Shown here one piece after another: positions 28,896 through 39,531 of a stretch of 41,532 nucleotides of DNA. The notes beneath the pieces are model-generated. The model saw only the letters and a program-made list of their open reading frames with translations, did no database searches and was not told where the DNA came from. The stretch covers positions 1 through 41,532 of the forward strand of contig JAQVKF010000008.1 of the NCBI GenBank assembly GCA_028694795.1, written 5' to 3'. Each line of letters begins with the position of its first letter. The first letter of the stretch is position 1. The DNA is from Thermoguttaceae bacterium. GTDB lineage: Bacteria; Planctomycetota; Planctomycetia; Pirellulales; Thermoguttaceae. The translations under genes and the position numbers were made by a program.

Positions 28896-30178
28896 TATGT
28901 CGAGTTTCGTTTAGTCGAGCGTGGCTCGGTTCGTTGGCGAGCAGCTGTCCGGTTCGTGATCGATGGTCGTTGTGTGGGAGGTTGGCGAGTGATCGTCGTG
29001 GAATGACGCTTGTGGAACTTCTGGTGGTGATCGCGATTTTGGCGGTGTTGGCTGGGTTCATGATACCGCGGATTCCTGGGATGGTGCAAGGTCAGCGGAC
29101 ACGTGAGGCGGCGCGAACGGTGAACGTGGGAATTAGCATGGCACGCGGTCGCGCGATGGAATTAAATCGTCCGTGTGGGGTACGAATCGAGAACAATAAT
29201 GGTCAGACGCTGCTTCGGATCGTGGAAACACGTAAAGGGTTTTCCGGTTATACGGAGAATGCGACAGGTACGGTGACGGTGGCGAGTGCGACGCAGTTGA
29301 CATTGAGTGTGAATGAGGATCTTTCGGGTGTTGCGTCAAAGGGCGACCGTCTGGTACTTGGAGGTCGTCGTCCGGAATTGGAACTACCGTCAGACCCCAC
29401 GTTTGACAGCGCAACGGGTTACAGTACGGTGACGGCAAACCTGATTGCGGATGGCAGCAGTAATACCCTTCCGTGGACGGTGGGATCTGTATTTACGACG
29501 AGTTATTTAGTCAAGCCGAATCCGGAGCAGCCGAAATTTTCGAGCGGCTCGCGTCGTCCGACGGTGCTTCCGGCACAGACAACGGTCGATTTGGGCTGGT
29601 CAGGTGAGGGACGATCGTGTTGGGACGGGGATCCCTTTCGTGTGAAGGATCCGACGAAAACGTTATCGGAGGGTGGCTATCTGGATGATAATGGTCGCCT
29701 AGTCAGTCCGGTACCGGATGCGGTGACGATTCTGTTTGAGCCGGATGGGGCAATCTCACGTGTGGTAAAGGAATATCCGCGTTACACCGAGGGCGTGACC
29801 GCAGCGGTGGTGGTGGACACGAAGAGTGCGGAGCCGAATCAGCCGATTTATCTTTTGGTAGGCCGTCCGGATCAAATTGATTCTGAGTTATCCATACCGG
29901 GAATTCAAGTGCTTTCGGATGCGAAAGAAGCCAAAACGAATGTGATTGATAAAACGAACCTAGCGGATTACGATTGTCTGTGGGTTTCGGTGAATCATCG
30001 CAGTGGTCGAACGGTGACGAGCAGCAATTTAGCGCAAGGGTACGACGCCCAAATGGTGTACGAGAAGGAAAGCAATTGTCCATCGGAAGCCAGTGCGAAG
30101 TTGGGCTATGTGATTGATCGTGCTTTGTATGAATCGCGAACGTTAGCCCGTAGTGGCGATAGTGTGAGTACACGATAG
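28892..30178 (+). CDS. Large prepilin-like protein (GspH-like)
   Basis: RRGMTLVELLVVIAILAVLAGFMIPRIPGMVQGQRTREAARTVNVGISMARGRAMELNRPCGVRI; 4-bp ATGA overlap with upstream gene. Confidence 0.87.
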   Translation: MICRVSFSRAWLGSLASSCPVRDRWSLCGRLASDRRGMTLVELLVVIAILAVLAGFMIPRIPGMVQGQRTREAARTVNVGISMARGRAMELNRPCGVRIENNNGQTLLRIVETRKGFSGYTENATGTVTVASATQLTLSVNEDLSGVASKGDRLVLGGRRPELELPSDPTFDSATGYSTVTANLIADGSSNTLPWTVGSVFTTSYLVKPNPEQPKFSSGSRRPTVLPAQTTVDLGWSGEGRSCWDGDPFRVKDPTKTLSEGGYLDDNGRLVSPVPDAVTILFEPDGAISRVVKEYPRYTEGVTAAVVVDTKSAEPNQPIYLLVGRPDQIDSELSIPGIQVLSDAKEAKTNVIDKTNLADYDCLWVSVNHRSGRTVTSSNLAQGYDAQMVYEKESNCPSEASAKLGYVIDRALYESRTLARSGDSVSTR

Positions 30179-30336
30179 TGCGATGACGGAGCGGTGTTGG
30201 CTGAGCCGGTTGGCGTGTGAGTGATGATCCGCGTGATCATGGAAGCGTTTGGGCAACGAAAGTGTGGTGGTCCACTGATTGTGGTGGACCGCCTGCGTGA
30301 GGGGTGAAACATAACGAGATCAGGAGTTTCTGGCTC

Positions 30337-31548
30337 ATGAATATACGAACATTCCATCGACGTAGCCGACACGGTTTTACCCTTTTGGAGGTGTTGACGG
30401 CGATATTTGTATTAACGTTTGGTCTTTTAGGGATCACGGCGATGATGCAGATTGGCGGTTATCGAGCGTGGCAGGCGACGCGACAAGCGAAGGCATCGTA
30501 TTTGGCAGAGCAGGCGTTTGCCGATTTGCAGGTACGAGGCACATTGAAGAACGCGGTGGAATCAGCGGGCGGTGTGTTGAATGGTCTGGAGGTTCGAGGT
30601 TTCGTGAATCGTTCGAGCATGGTTTACGATCCATTTGGCGAGCGAGCGGTGATAGACAAGAGCGATGTGCGTCGATTCTCGGTAGCATCGAATCCGGACG
30701 CGGCGTCGCCGAGGTTGTCGTCCTACTTTAGCGTTCCGACCAGTACGGGTTGGCGAGAAATGATTGCGGGCGATTACGGAACGGGGAATTTTTACGATCC
30801 GCTTCGTGTCCAACCGACGGTGTCACGGGATGATTTGGTGTGGAATGACAAGAACAGTGACCGTCGCCCGGTAGCGGAGTACTATACGGCGACATTGGAT
30901 TTGGAGCCGTTAGTGTCGGCGAATGGGACACTCAATGTCAACGCGGTGATCCAAGCGTCCGAAGGACGTTGGAGCTGGCTAGCGACGATTCAACCGTTGG
31001 GCGGTCGTGTGAACGTCGATATGAATGGCGATAACATCGTGGAAAATTTCGCGTATCGGACGAACACCTATGAGGTTTCAGTCGCGGTCTATGAAACTCG
31101 TTCGTTTGCGGCGGAACGTCAGTTTGATGTGGAGCACGACAGTACGACGGACAGCGGGATAAATGCGTTTACGGAAGCGATGTACCGCAAAAGTTTCCGA
31201 TTGAATCCTGTCGGGACGAGTGCTTCGGAGCGAGCGATTTTGAAGCCCGGTCACTGGGTGGCACTGGTTGGCAAACCGGTTCCTGGGATAAACACGTCCG
31301 TTGGCAATCAAGATTGGCGTGTCGTTTGGTTCCAGGTGGTGAGTTCGCAGCCGCTGGCCAATGCGATGTATGACGTTCAATTAGAAGGTCCAGATCTCGT
31401 AAGTTTGACGACGACATACAACGCGACGACGAAGAGTTATCAGCAACTGTATACACCGCAGATATTTTTGCCAACGAGTGACGTATATCTCATTACCGAT
31501 CCGGATATTGTGGGGGTGGTGACGCGAACGCTCCAGGTCACCGACTAA
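30337..31548 (+). CDS. Prepilin-like protein (GspI/PilV-like)
   Basis: MNIRTFHRRSRHGFTLLEVLTAIFVLTFGLLGITAMMQIGGYRAWQATRQAKASYLAEQAFADLQVRG; AGGAG upstream of ATG 30337. Track start is 30304. Confidence 0.87.
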   Translation: MNIRTFHRRSRHGFTLLEVLTAIFVLTFGLLGITAMMQIGGYRAWQATRQAKASYLAEQAFADLQVRGTLKNAVESAGGVLNGLEVRGFVNRSSMVYDPFGERAVIDKSDVRRFSVASNPDAASPRLSSYFSVPTSTGWREMIAGDYGTGNFYDPLRVQPTVSRDDLVWNDKNSDRRPVAEYYTATLDLEPLVSANGTLNVNAVIQASEGRWSWLATIQPLGGRVNVDMNGDNIVENFAYRTNTYEVSVAVYETRSFAAERQFDVEHDSTTDSGINAFTEAMYRKSFRLNPVGTSASERAILKPGHWVALVGKPVPGINTSVGNQDWRVVWFQVVSSQPLANAMYDVQLEGPDLVSLTTTYNATTKSYQQLYTPQIFLPTSDVYLITDPDIVGVVTRTLQVTD

Positions 31549-31813
31549 GGTGGCGATTTAGCAGGCGTAGTGGGTGGAATGACGGCTTTTCGGCGTGTTG
31601 GTTCGAAGGTGAATTTGAATTCGTGTGGTGTTTTTGGCATGAGAGAAGGGTGAAAGCTACTGGTTCAAGCTGTGTTCTTAGGGAGGTTTTAGCCTTGGGA
31701 CCGGTTTGGGCTTGTGAGTCCGTTGGTTCGTGTCCGTTTGCGTGTCGTATGTAGAGGCAGACAACGATCATTCTTTGAAGGAATGTGAAATAGACGAGAG
31801 AAGAGGTTCCGAG

Positions 31814-34800
31814 ATGACGACTATCCGCATGAACAAAAGAGTCCGTATGAGCCGTATTCGAGGCCGACGGGATCGTCGTGGCATGTTGTTGATGATAGTG
31901 TTAGGTCTTTTGGCGTTATTTGCGATGATTGGCGTATCGTTTGTGTTGATCACGTCCGATGCGGATCGCAGCGCGAAGGCGACCTTATCGGTGACGGAGA
32001 AGCGTCAATCCTCGACGGAGCTTTTGGGCGAGGCGGCGATGCGAGTGTTCCGCGGCACGAACGCCGGGGCGTGGGATGATCGTCCGATTGGAACGCACAA
32101 TCTGCTAACAGACATGTACGGTTCGCCATCTGCCAGCAATATGATCAATGCGAGCAATGAGGCGTTTCAGCTGCAAATCGTCCTAGGTACGGATGGTAAT
32201 TATCTTTTGAATGCGGATAGTTGGACGAATATTCTCGCCAAGTTGTATGTGGAAGAACAATCGCGTTTACAGACGATGGTGGTGAGTGGCGAACTTACGA
32301 GTACTCTGATGCAGCGATATCTTCAGGAGTACGAAGCGAATCTTCCATATCGTCTAATGAGCAGTTATTTAGGTCTTTCGAATGGCGATATCTATCAAGT
32401 GGTGAGCATGGCAGGTAATGCGCCATTACTGAGGGCGATTTATTTGATGCCGGAGACCCGCAAGGTTTTTAACGCTGGCAACGGCATGGCTTATGAGAAG
32501 CTGACCTATTCGCTTTATAAGCCGTTTGGCGGAACAGGTCTGACCCAGGTGACAGCGCCGTTTGCGTGGACGACGGATAAAGATGGCAAAGATACGAGTC
32601 AAGCGGTGGCCAAGACGGCGATTCCGTTCGAGATGTTGCCTAACATGCCCGTTTCGGCGTATGGTACGAACCGAGCGCAGGGCGGCGATTATAACGAAGA
32701 GTACGATTCTCCCGATATGCAAAACATGTTTTTGGCATACGCAGTAACGGATGATGGTACCCCGAACAAAGCACAGCGTGTGGTGTTACCGTCGTACTAT
32801 CGTCCCGACTTGCTGGCGTATTGGTATCGTCGCGCGATGATGGATACGGACGATGTGGGGAGTGGTTCGACGGTGAATTTTGTACCATTGTATTACGGGG
32901 CGGCTAAGACGTGGACAATGCAGGCGATTGATTGGAACACGATTTACGCTTGTGTGAGCGAGTTGGTTGGCAATAGTGCGCCGAATGTAGCCACAGGAAA
33001 CACGACGGACAAATGGGCTCAGCGTGTGTTGTGTTTGGAGCAGATCCGTGGCTATCACGTTGGTTCGCACACCGAGACGGAAAGTGTGGAATGGGCGCAT
33101 TTCTTCGCGGTACGTCGATTCGTGGAGTGGCTTTCATTCCGACCGGCGGATTCAACCTTTACGGGCAGCAATCCGAACTTTGGCCTCAAATATGTCGCCG
33201 CCGATGGTACATTCCAGACGGGGCCGTGGGATGTGGATAACGATGGCGACGGTACGCCGGACAGCGTTTGGGTGGATTTGGGGCTTCCGATGCAGATGGG
33301 TCCGGACGGTCGTCTGGTGCAGCCACTCGCGGCGGTGTTGTGTCTCGATATGGATGGTCGTTTGAATGTGAACGCGCACGGTCACGATATGCAACTTGTG
33401 TCTAACGTGATCAATCCTGGTGGCGGTCCGCTTGGTCGTGGTTTTGGTCCAGCGGAGATTGCGCTCGGTAATGTGGTGACGGCGAGCGGTTTAGATCGAC
33501 TTTTACATGGCGATACGACACAGGGAATCGAAGGACGGTTGGGTGAATGGGGTTCATCCATTACGCCGGTGCGCGGTGGAACGACGCTTGCGTACAATGG
33601 GGCTTACGTGTTGACGAATCAAAACGTACCGACGCCGGCGGATGGTTCTATGGCGTATTCGAACTTTGCGGCGTGGGGACAGTACTACCCGCAGATGTTG
33701 GCGACCGGTACGAAGAGTGGAGCAACAGTTTGGGACTTTTATTACGGCATGTTGCCGGACACGCTCGGTTCGCTTTACATTCAGACCGATGTGACAGGTC
33801 CGTATGGGGCGGTGCAGGGTGATATGGCGAGCAATTTTGGCTTAGCGGTCATGAGAAACAATCCCGCGGCGCTTTATGCGGCGAATACGAATTATTGGGT
33901 TGATTTGACGACGCCGAAACGAAATTCGTCCGGCGGCAAGGCTCAGATCGATAATCCGTTTACGCCTGCCGATTTGGAGCGTATTTTGCGGATGAGCGAC
34001 GCGGATCGCAGTACGCTCACGGCGCGGTTAACGACGCTTTTGAATAGCGGGGACAATAATGCGTTGTATCGTCAGATATTGACGACGGACAGTTATCACG
34101 TTCCGGCGACGCCAGCGGTGGAATTGCCACAGTATCAAGTGGAGGTCAGTGGAACGACGAGCACTTATACATCGAAGGAAGAACTGGATCTTCCGTCGCG
34201 TTACGGGAGTGTTACCGAGGCGTTGACGCGGTATTTGCGGATGATGGAAAGCCAAATGTCCGGAACAGGCGTTTATTCGGCGGCGGTGGACTCATATGAC
34301 AATACAGTGTCTGTGGATACGATGATTGCTGGCGAGTTTTACCAGGGGCTTCCAATCAATCCGAATCGTCGATTTACGGATGAGCAATACTTGCTGGATA
34401 ATCCCGGTACGGCGATTCCACCGGCGGACGCGATTACGGCGGGACGGACGGAACGTCAGGCGATGGCACGTCAGTTGTACGTGCTGGCAAAATATTTGAC
34501 ACGACACTGGAAGCTGAATATTGATGCAGTCGCTGATTTGGCGAAACTTCCTGGGTACAAAAAGATTGCCACGTTGAATGTTCCGGAAGGCAAAACGCGA
34601 GAGGATGCGTTAGTGTCGTTATGGCTAGCGCAGTGGGCGGTGAACGTAGTTGATTTCCGCGATCGTGATTCGGCGATGACTCTGTTCTGGTTCGATCCGT
34701 TTCCGGACGCGCAGACGGGTGGTTCGAGTGACCAGCTTGGTTGGACGAAAGATAAGGCGAATTTAATACTGGTTTTTGGATGTGAGCGACCGGACCTTTT

Positions 34801-37702
34801 GATTACGGAAACGCTGGCGACCCATGCGCGACGTACGGAAGATACGGCGGAAGATGCGACGGGTAAAATGACGACGTCGCAAAAGGATCCGGACGACGAT
34901 TTCGATCAGAAGCGTCGTCCGATTGGTTCGCTTTTTGTGGAGGTTTACAATCCATGGGGAGCGGGCGAGGCGGCTCCGTCGCCAGAGTTGCGACCATCGC
35001 AAGATTGGGCGAGTGCCGAAACGGATGTTCGGAGTGTGTCGCTCAATATGGTGAACGGGAATGGCGATCCGGTGTGGCGCATGGGTTTCCGAAAGGGGTT
35101 GCCGAATGACGAGGCGTTCGAGTTGGACGATCCACTGGAGTCGGGCAAGGAATTCGAGCGAACGTTGTACTTTGCGGAACCGAAGAGCGTGGTGACGGGT
35201 TCAACGACGGGAACTGATGGTGAGACCGTCGATACGCTTCGGTATATGGCGTCGAGTGCGGCGAATCAAGATTTGAATAGCAATAACATGTGGGTTCGTC
35301 CGGGCCAGGCGGTGGTGATTGGTCCTTACGATGCGGAGTGGAAAACTTGTACACCGCTTGCGAAGGGAAATAACACCTCCGATTGGTTTGACTGGGACGA
35401 GACTCGGTACATTGATCTGTATGACACGCAGCACGGGACGAAAAGTTTTTCGGTCTGGTACAACTACTTTGGTGATCGCAGTAAGGATGCGAGCAAGTTA
35501 TACGATCTGAATGGTCGTGACCCGTTCAACATGTCGAATGTGTTGCCGATCGCGGTGGATCGTGTGGATATGCGAGAAGCGAGTGCGACCAGTGCGAGTT
35601 GGAAGGTGACGGGTGGGGAAAATCCGCGTTTTAGCGTTTCTGAACCGATCCGCTCGGACGCAAGTTTTACCGATTACTACGGCGTAAAATGGGGGGCCGA
35701 TCCGCTTGGAACCGATTCGAACGATGATTATTATTATACGGCGGTTCTAAACGACCCAATCCAAAGCAGTAATGAGGAGATCCAGAAGAACGGTTTGGCC
35801 GGACAGCAGACTGCGAATTTGGAGATGCCGAAGGGCAGCTATAACGATCGTTTGGCGTATTTACAGCGATTAGCGGATCCGCGGTTACCGTATAATCCAA
35901 ATCCGAACGACACCGATTTGGCGTACAATCCGTACGTGACGATAGACAAGGCACCGATTGATTTGGTGACGTACAATGGTTGGAATCCAGGGAATGAGGG
36001 GGATGAGAGTAAGGAATTAATTCCGGATGGTTCGAAGCGTAAGATGGCCTCCGAGAATAAGGTCGTTTTCCGATCACGTGAGCGAGGTTATTTCCGGCAG
36101 AATGTGGACGACAACCAGAATATCCAGACCGATTTGTGGGCACAAGAGCCGATATTGGATCAGATTCAGTTAGGTCGTGAGGGTACCGATGCGGCGGGTC
36201 AAACGTTACGGAAGTTGACGGCGTTTACCGAGCAACAGTCGAGTCCGGTGGCGGAGGCGTTTGCGGATGGTTCTGGAGATGCGTTGTCTGGGATCGAGTT
36301 TACGCCGTATTTGTCCCACTCGTTAGGTGGGGCGAACCTCTGTTTTTGGGGTAAGACGAACGCTGGTGGTACGGTAGGTCAACCGACGATGCGTCCATTG
36401 GATTTGGCGACCGGTACGCTTGCCGTTCCGAGTAATGGTCCGTTTTCGGTTTTGGCGTGGAATAATTCGCCGTATAACAGTCGGATGGAGTTGATGCAAG
36501 TGCCGGTAACGAGCATGTCTCGGTTCCTCGCGGCCCCGATTTATCGGATCGAAGTGGATAATACGGGTAAGGTTACCAATGTGCCGAAGCTGTTAGAGCC
36601 GGGGTACTCGTTGGTGACGGTAGACGATGCGTCTGAATCGCCATTGGCGGTGACCGGTGATGAGCCTGAAGTTTGGCCATATGCGGGTTACGACAATGTG
36701 AAGTTGACGGGTGCGAATTCGGATGATCAAGGGGATGGGCGTTGGTATCCGCATTTGATGAACTTCTTCGATTCGTCGGCGACATATTTGGAGACGGCGG
36801 GTTCGGAGACGAAGCGAGTGGCTTATGCCTCGAATTTTGGCCAGATATTGGACTTTGTGGACACCCCATCAGCTTATACCGGTGCGTCGGCGTGGCGGCG
36901 TGAGCCAGGCAATGTCAATGTAAATACGATTCCGACAGTGGTGAATGGTGTGAATCGAGACTCGGCGGTCTGGCCCGCACTTGCCGGAACGAAAGCGGCG
37001 AGAGATTTTGAGGTGTTAGATCGTAGTCGTCAATACTTACCGGATGGGGGTAAATCGCATTGGTTGCTTTCGACCGATACGACGACTGGCATGCCGGCGT
37101 TGGCGTTTGACGGAACAACACCGACGATCTTCGCGAATCCTGTCCGTGCGATGTCCACGTTTGAGTCAGCGTTCAATGTGGACTATGATCCAAGTGTGGC
37201 TCCGACGGGTACCAAGGACGACGATTACCGGAATTGGTCGCCGAGCGTTTTGAACGCGGCGCAGCAGGCGAAAGGTGGTGCGGGGGCGGTGTATGTACAA
37301 CCGCAGCCGGCGTATGTGGGGTTATTGCGACCGAAATCAGGTCCAGACATGGGGACAGGCGAGAATGGAGCCGCGAGTCCGGTATTGGCGTATTATTCGG
37401 TGGGTGATTCCGATGTGACTCGTAACCCGCGTTTCCGTTACGAACAGTTGCAGCGTATGGCGAATCTGACGACAGATCGTTCGAGTGTGTACGCGGTCTG
37501 GGTAACGCTGGGTTACTTTGAGGTGACAGGGCAAAACTCCGGTAAACCGATGTTAGGCGAAGAGGTGGAGAGTTCCAACGGAATTCCGAATCGTCCGCGA
37601 GCGTTTTATATGTTCGACCGATCCGTTCCGACGGGCTATCAGCCCGGCTCGGACATTGGTACGGATCGTGCGGTGTTATTGCGTCGTGTGATTAACGAAT
37701 AG
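31814..37702 (+). CDS. Giant GspK-position pseudopilin-like protein (~1960 aa)
   Basis: MTTIRMNKRVRMSRIRGRRDRRGMLLMIVLGLLALFAMIGVSFVLITSDADRSAKATLSVTEKRQSS; long extracytoplasmic region; DVDNDGDGTPDSVW Ca-binding-like motif at about 33230-33271. Track start 31730; ATG 31814 has an AGAGG upstream. Confidence 0.85.
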   Translation: MTTIRMNKRVRMSRIRGRRDRRGMLLMIVLGLLALFAMIGVSFVLITSDADRSAKATLSVTEKRQSSTELLGEAAMRVFRGTNAGAWDDRPIGTHNLLTDMYGSPSASNMINASNEAFQLQIVLGTDGNYLLNADSWTNILAKLYVEEQSRLQTMVVSGELTSTLMQRYLQEYEANLPYRLMSSYLGLSNGDIYQVVSMAGNAPLLRAIYLMPETRKVFNAGNGMAYEKLTYSLYKPFGGTGLTQVTAPFAWTTDKDGKDTSQAVAKTAIPFEMLPNMPVSAYGTNRAQGGDYNEEYDSPDMQNMFLAYAVTDDGTPNKAQRVVLPSYYRPDLLAYWYRRAMMDTDDVGSGSTVNFVPLYYGAAKTWTMQAIDWNTIYACVSELVGNSAPNVATGNTTDKWAQRVLCLEQIRGYHVGSHTETESVEWAHFFAVRRFVEWLSFRPADSTFTGSNPNFGLKYVAADGTFQTGPWDVDNDGDGTPDSVWVDLGLPMQMGPDGRLVQPLAAVLCLDMDGRLNVNAHGHDMQLVSNVINPGGGPLGRGFGPAEIALGNVVTASGLDRLLHGDTTQGIEGRLGEWGSSITPVRGGTTLAYNGAYVLTNQNVPTPADGSMAYSNFAAWGQYYPQMLATGTKSGATVWDFYYGMLPDTLGSLYIQTDVTGPYGAVQGDMASNFGLAVMRNNPAALYAANTNYWVDLTTPKRNSSGGKAQIDNPFTPADLERILRMSDADRSTLTARLTTLLNSGDNNALYRQILTTDSYHVPATPAVELPQYQVEVSGTTSTYTSKEELDLPSRYGSVTEALTRYLRMMESQMSGTGVYSAAVDSYDNTVSVDTMIAGEFYQGLPINPNRRFTDEQYLLDNPGTAIPPADAITAGRTERQAMARQLYVLAKYLTRHWKLNIDAVADLAKLPGYKKIATLNVPEGKTREDALVSLWLAQWAVNVVDFRDRDSAMTLFWFDPFPDAQTGGSSDQLGWTKDKANLILVFGCERPDLLITETLATHARRTEDTAEDATGKMTTSQKDPDDDFDQKRRPIGSLFVEVYNPWGAGEAAPSPELRPSQDWASAETDVRSVSLNMVNGNGDPVWRMGFRKGLPNDEAFELDDPLESGKEFERTLYFAEPKSVVTGSTTGTDGETVDTLRYMASSAANQDLNSNNMWVRPGQAVVIGPYDAEWKTCTPLAKGNNTSDWFDWDETRYIDLYDTQHGTKSFSVWYNYFGDRSKDASKLYDLNGRDPFNMSNVLPIAVDRVDMREASATSASWKVTGGENPRFSVSEPIRSDASFTDYYGVKWGADPLGTDSNDDYYYTAVLNDPIQSSNEEIQKNGLAGQQTANLEMPKGSYNDRLAYLQRLADPRLPYNPNPNDTDLAYNPYVTIDKAPIDLVTYNGWNPGNEGDESKELIPDGSKRKMASENKVVFRSRERGYFRQNVDDNQNIQTDLWAQEPILDQIQLGREGTDAAGQTLRKLTAFTEQQSSPVAEAFADGSGDALSGIEFTPYLSHSLGGANLCFWGKTNAGGTVGQPTMRPLDLATGTLAVPSNGPFSVLAWNNSPYNSRMELMQVPVTSMSRFLAAPIYRIEVDNTGKVTNVPKLLEPGYSLVTVDDASESPLAVTGDEPEVWPYAGYDNVKLTGANSDDQGDGRWYPHLMNFFDSSATYLETAGSETKRVAYASNFGQILDFVDTPSAYTGASAWRREPGNVNVNTIPTVVNGVNRDSAVWPALAGTKAARDFEVLDRSRQYLPDGGKSHWLLSTDTTTGMPALAFDGTTPTIFANPVRAMSTFESAFNVDYDPSVAPTGTKDDDYRNWSPSVLNAAQQAKGGAGAVYVQPQPAYVGLLRPKSGPDMGTGENGAASPVLAYYSVGDSDVTRNPRFRYEQLQRMANLTTDRSSVYAVWVTLGYFEVTGQNSGKPMLGEEVESSNGIPNRPRAFYMFDRSVPTGYQPGSDIGTDRAVLLRRVINE

Positions 37703-37728
37703 TCGGTGGTCAACGGAGGGGTCATTAT

Positions 37729-37759
37729 CCAGCGTTGACGCATTGAAGTTGACGCTGGG
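37729..37759 (+). terminator. Weak hairpin between the giant gene and the GspJ-like gene
   Basis: CCAGCGT...ACGCTGG with T-rich GTTTATTTA downstream; may be an attenuator or partial terminator. Confidence 0.4.
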
Positions 37760-37923
37760 TTTATTTACGGCTGCGGGTTACGCATTGGCGTAAGAGTGTT
37801 TTCATGGAGTTTTAGGGTTCGCTTCATCCGAGTACATTTTTGTTCTTTTAGCCGATTACCAATCCAATTCGACGGTCCGTTTGGCGGTTCGTGAGGGTTG
37901 TAAAACGATAAGGGATTGAGTTT

Positions 37924-39435
37924 ATGAGACAGACACAACGATCCGGTTATACCTTGATAGAGCTTTTGCTTGCGATGGCGTTAGGATTAATGATTCTGGC
38001 GGCGGTGATTCAAATGTTCTCGGTGATGGGTAACACGATCAACAGTTCTCGTTCGTCTTTGGAGATGAACGAGGAGTTGTGTCGGACAACGGCTCTTTTG
38101 CGGAGTGATTTGGAAGGTTTGACGGTGGTCGCTGATCCGCCGCGAGCACCAGAGAACGGCGAGGGTTATCTGCAAATTATCGAAGGGCCGGTCGGGGTGG
38201 CGACGGATCCAACGACGGTTTCGTGGGACACGGACGGCGAGGTCGAGCGTCCGGACACGACGCTTGGTGACATCGACGACATTTTGTTGTTTACGAGTCG
38301 TAAGGAGCAGGGGTTCCGAGCGAAGAAAAATGATACCGTCCAGAAGTTTGACGCGGCGGAGGTCGCTTGGTTTGTTCGTGGCAACAAATTGTATCGCAAG
38401 GTGTTGGCGATTGATACTGATCCGACGATGAAGGCGGAGCCTGCGTCAAACGCGTTGAATTTTTTTCGCGATAATGATATATCGGTGAATATGGTCACCG
38501 ATTCGAGCGGCAACGTTTTTTACGAACGCAACACGCTTGCGTCGCTGACTCGTCCAGACTGTCGCTATGGGGCGTGTTGGGCGGGTGGCTTTGTGAACAA
38601 TGCGGCACCACCATCGTTTCCGGGCAGCCCCTATGGTTTATGGCATTTTGCATATCCACAGATGGCTGGTTCGAAAAGTGTTTGGACGGAGGGAAGTCTT
38701 CCAACGTTAGGTCTTCCGCTCGCGGCGGAGATTTATTATGGGGGGAAGACGAACGCCGGTCCGATCTGGAAGACGGTGACATCGGGTGATGTGGGCGCGA
38801 TGAACGGCAATTTTGATCCCTGGCGTAATCCGATGCCGTGGAATGGTGTGAATGTGAACGATAATGTGTTGATGATGGTCAACGGAGCGTTGGCGTCCGC
38901 GTACTCGAACAGTGATACCTTGAGTGACTATGTGGTGGATCGTAGCCGTGTGGGTGAGGATTTAGTGCTAACGAATGTGTTGAGTTTTGACGTGAAGGTA
39001 TGGGATCCAAACGCCCCAGTGCGTGGCGTGGAGGTAACGCTTCCGATCAATCCATCGCTTCGCGGTTGGGCTGCGAATACGAATCCGATAGGTTTGGGGG
39101 CGTATGTTGATTTGGGATATTTGCCAAGTGTGAAGACGGATACACTTCGTACCAATTTTTCGGATGTTCGTCTTCCGTCGCGGAACGATGCGGTGGCGGC
39201 TGTCTACAATGTGGATACTGCCATCACAGGGCGGCCGCGTATATATGATACGTGGGCAACGCACTACGAGGCGGAGTTGAATGCGGCGACAGGTTTAACG
39301 CCTGGCGGTGTATGGAAATGTTCGGCACCGTATATGAGCAAATTGCGCGGTATCCAGGTGACGTTGCGAGTGTTCGATCCGGATTCGCGTCAGATTCGTC
39401 AAGTGACGTTGGAGCATCGTTTGCGTACCAGCTGA
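37924..39435 (+). CDS. GspJ-like prepilin
   Basis: MRQTQRSGYTLIELLLAMALGLMILAAVIQMFSVMGNTINSSRSSLEMNEELCRTTALLRSDLEGLTV. Confidence 0.88.
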   Translation: MRQTQRSGYTLIELLLAMALGLMILAAVIQMFSVMGNTINSSRSSLEMNEELCRTTALLRSDLEGLTVVADPPRAPENGEGYLQIIEGPVGVATDPTTVSWDTDGEVERPDTTLGDIDDILLFTSRKEQGFRAKKNDTVQKFDAAEVAWFVRGNKLYRKVLAIDTDPTMKAEPASNALNFFRDNDISVNMVTDSSGNVFYERNTLASLTRPDCRYGACWAGGFVNNAAPPSFPGSPYGLWHFAYPQMAGSKSVWTEGSLPTLGLPLAAEIYYGGKTNAGPIWKTVTSGDVGAMNGNFDPWRNPMPWNGVNVNDNVLMMVNGALASAYSNSDTLSDYVVDRSRVGEDLVLTNVLSFDVKVWDPNAPVRGVEVTLPINPSLRGWAANTNPIGLGAYVDLGYLPSVKTDTLRTNFSDVRLPSRNDAVAAVYNVDTAITGRPRIYDTWATHYEAELNAATGLTPGGVWKCSAPYMSKLRGIQVTLRVFDPDSRQIRQVTLEHRLRTS

Positions 39436-39501
39436 GGTGGTGGGCGCAGGTTCGGTTATGGGTTGTACAGGGTAGCGCTGGATGGTCGTGGTTTTTGGGG
39501 G

Positions 39502-39531
39502 AACGGATGGGTGAAGGTCCATCCGTTTTTT
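39502..39531 (+). terminator. Rho-independent terminator closing the pseudopilin operon
   Basis: AACGGATGG-GTGAAGGT-CCATCCGTT followed by TTTT; perfect 9-bp stem. Confidence 0.88.
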
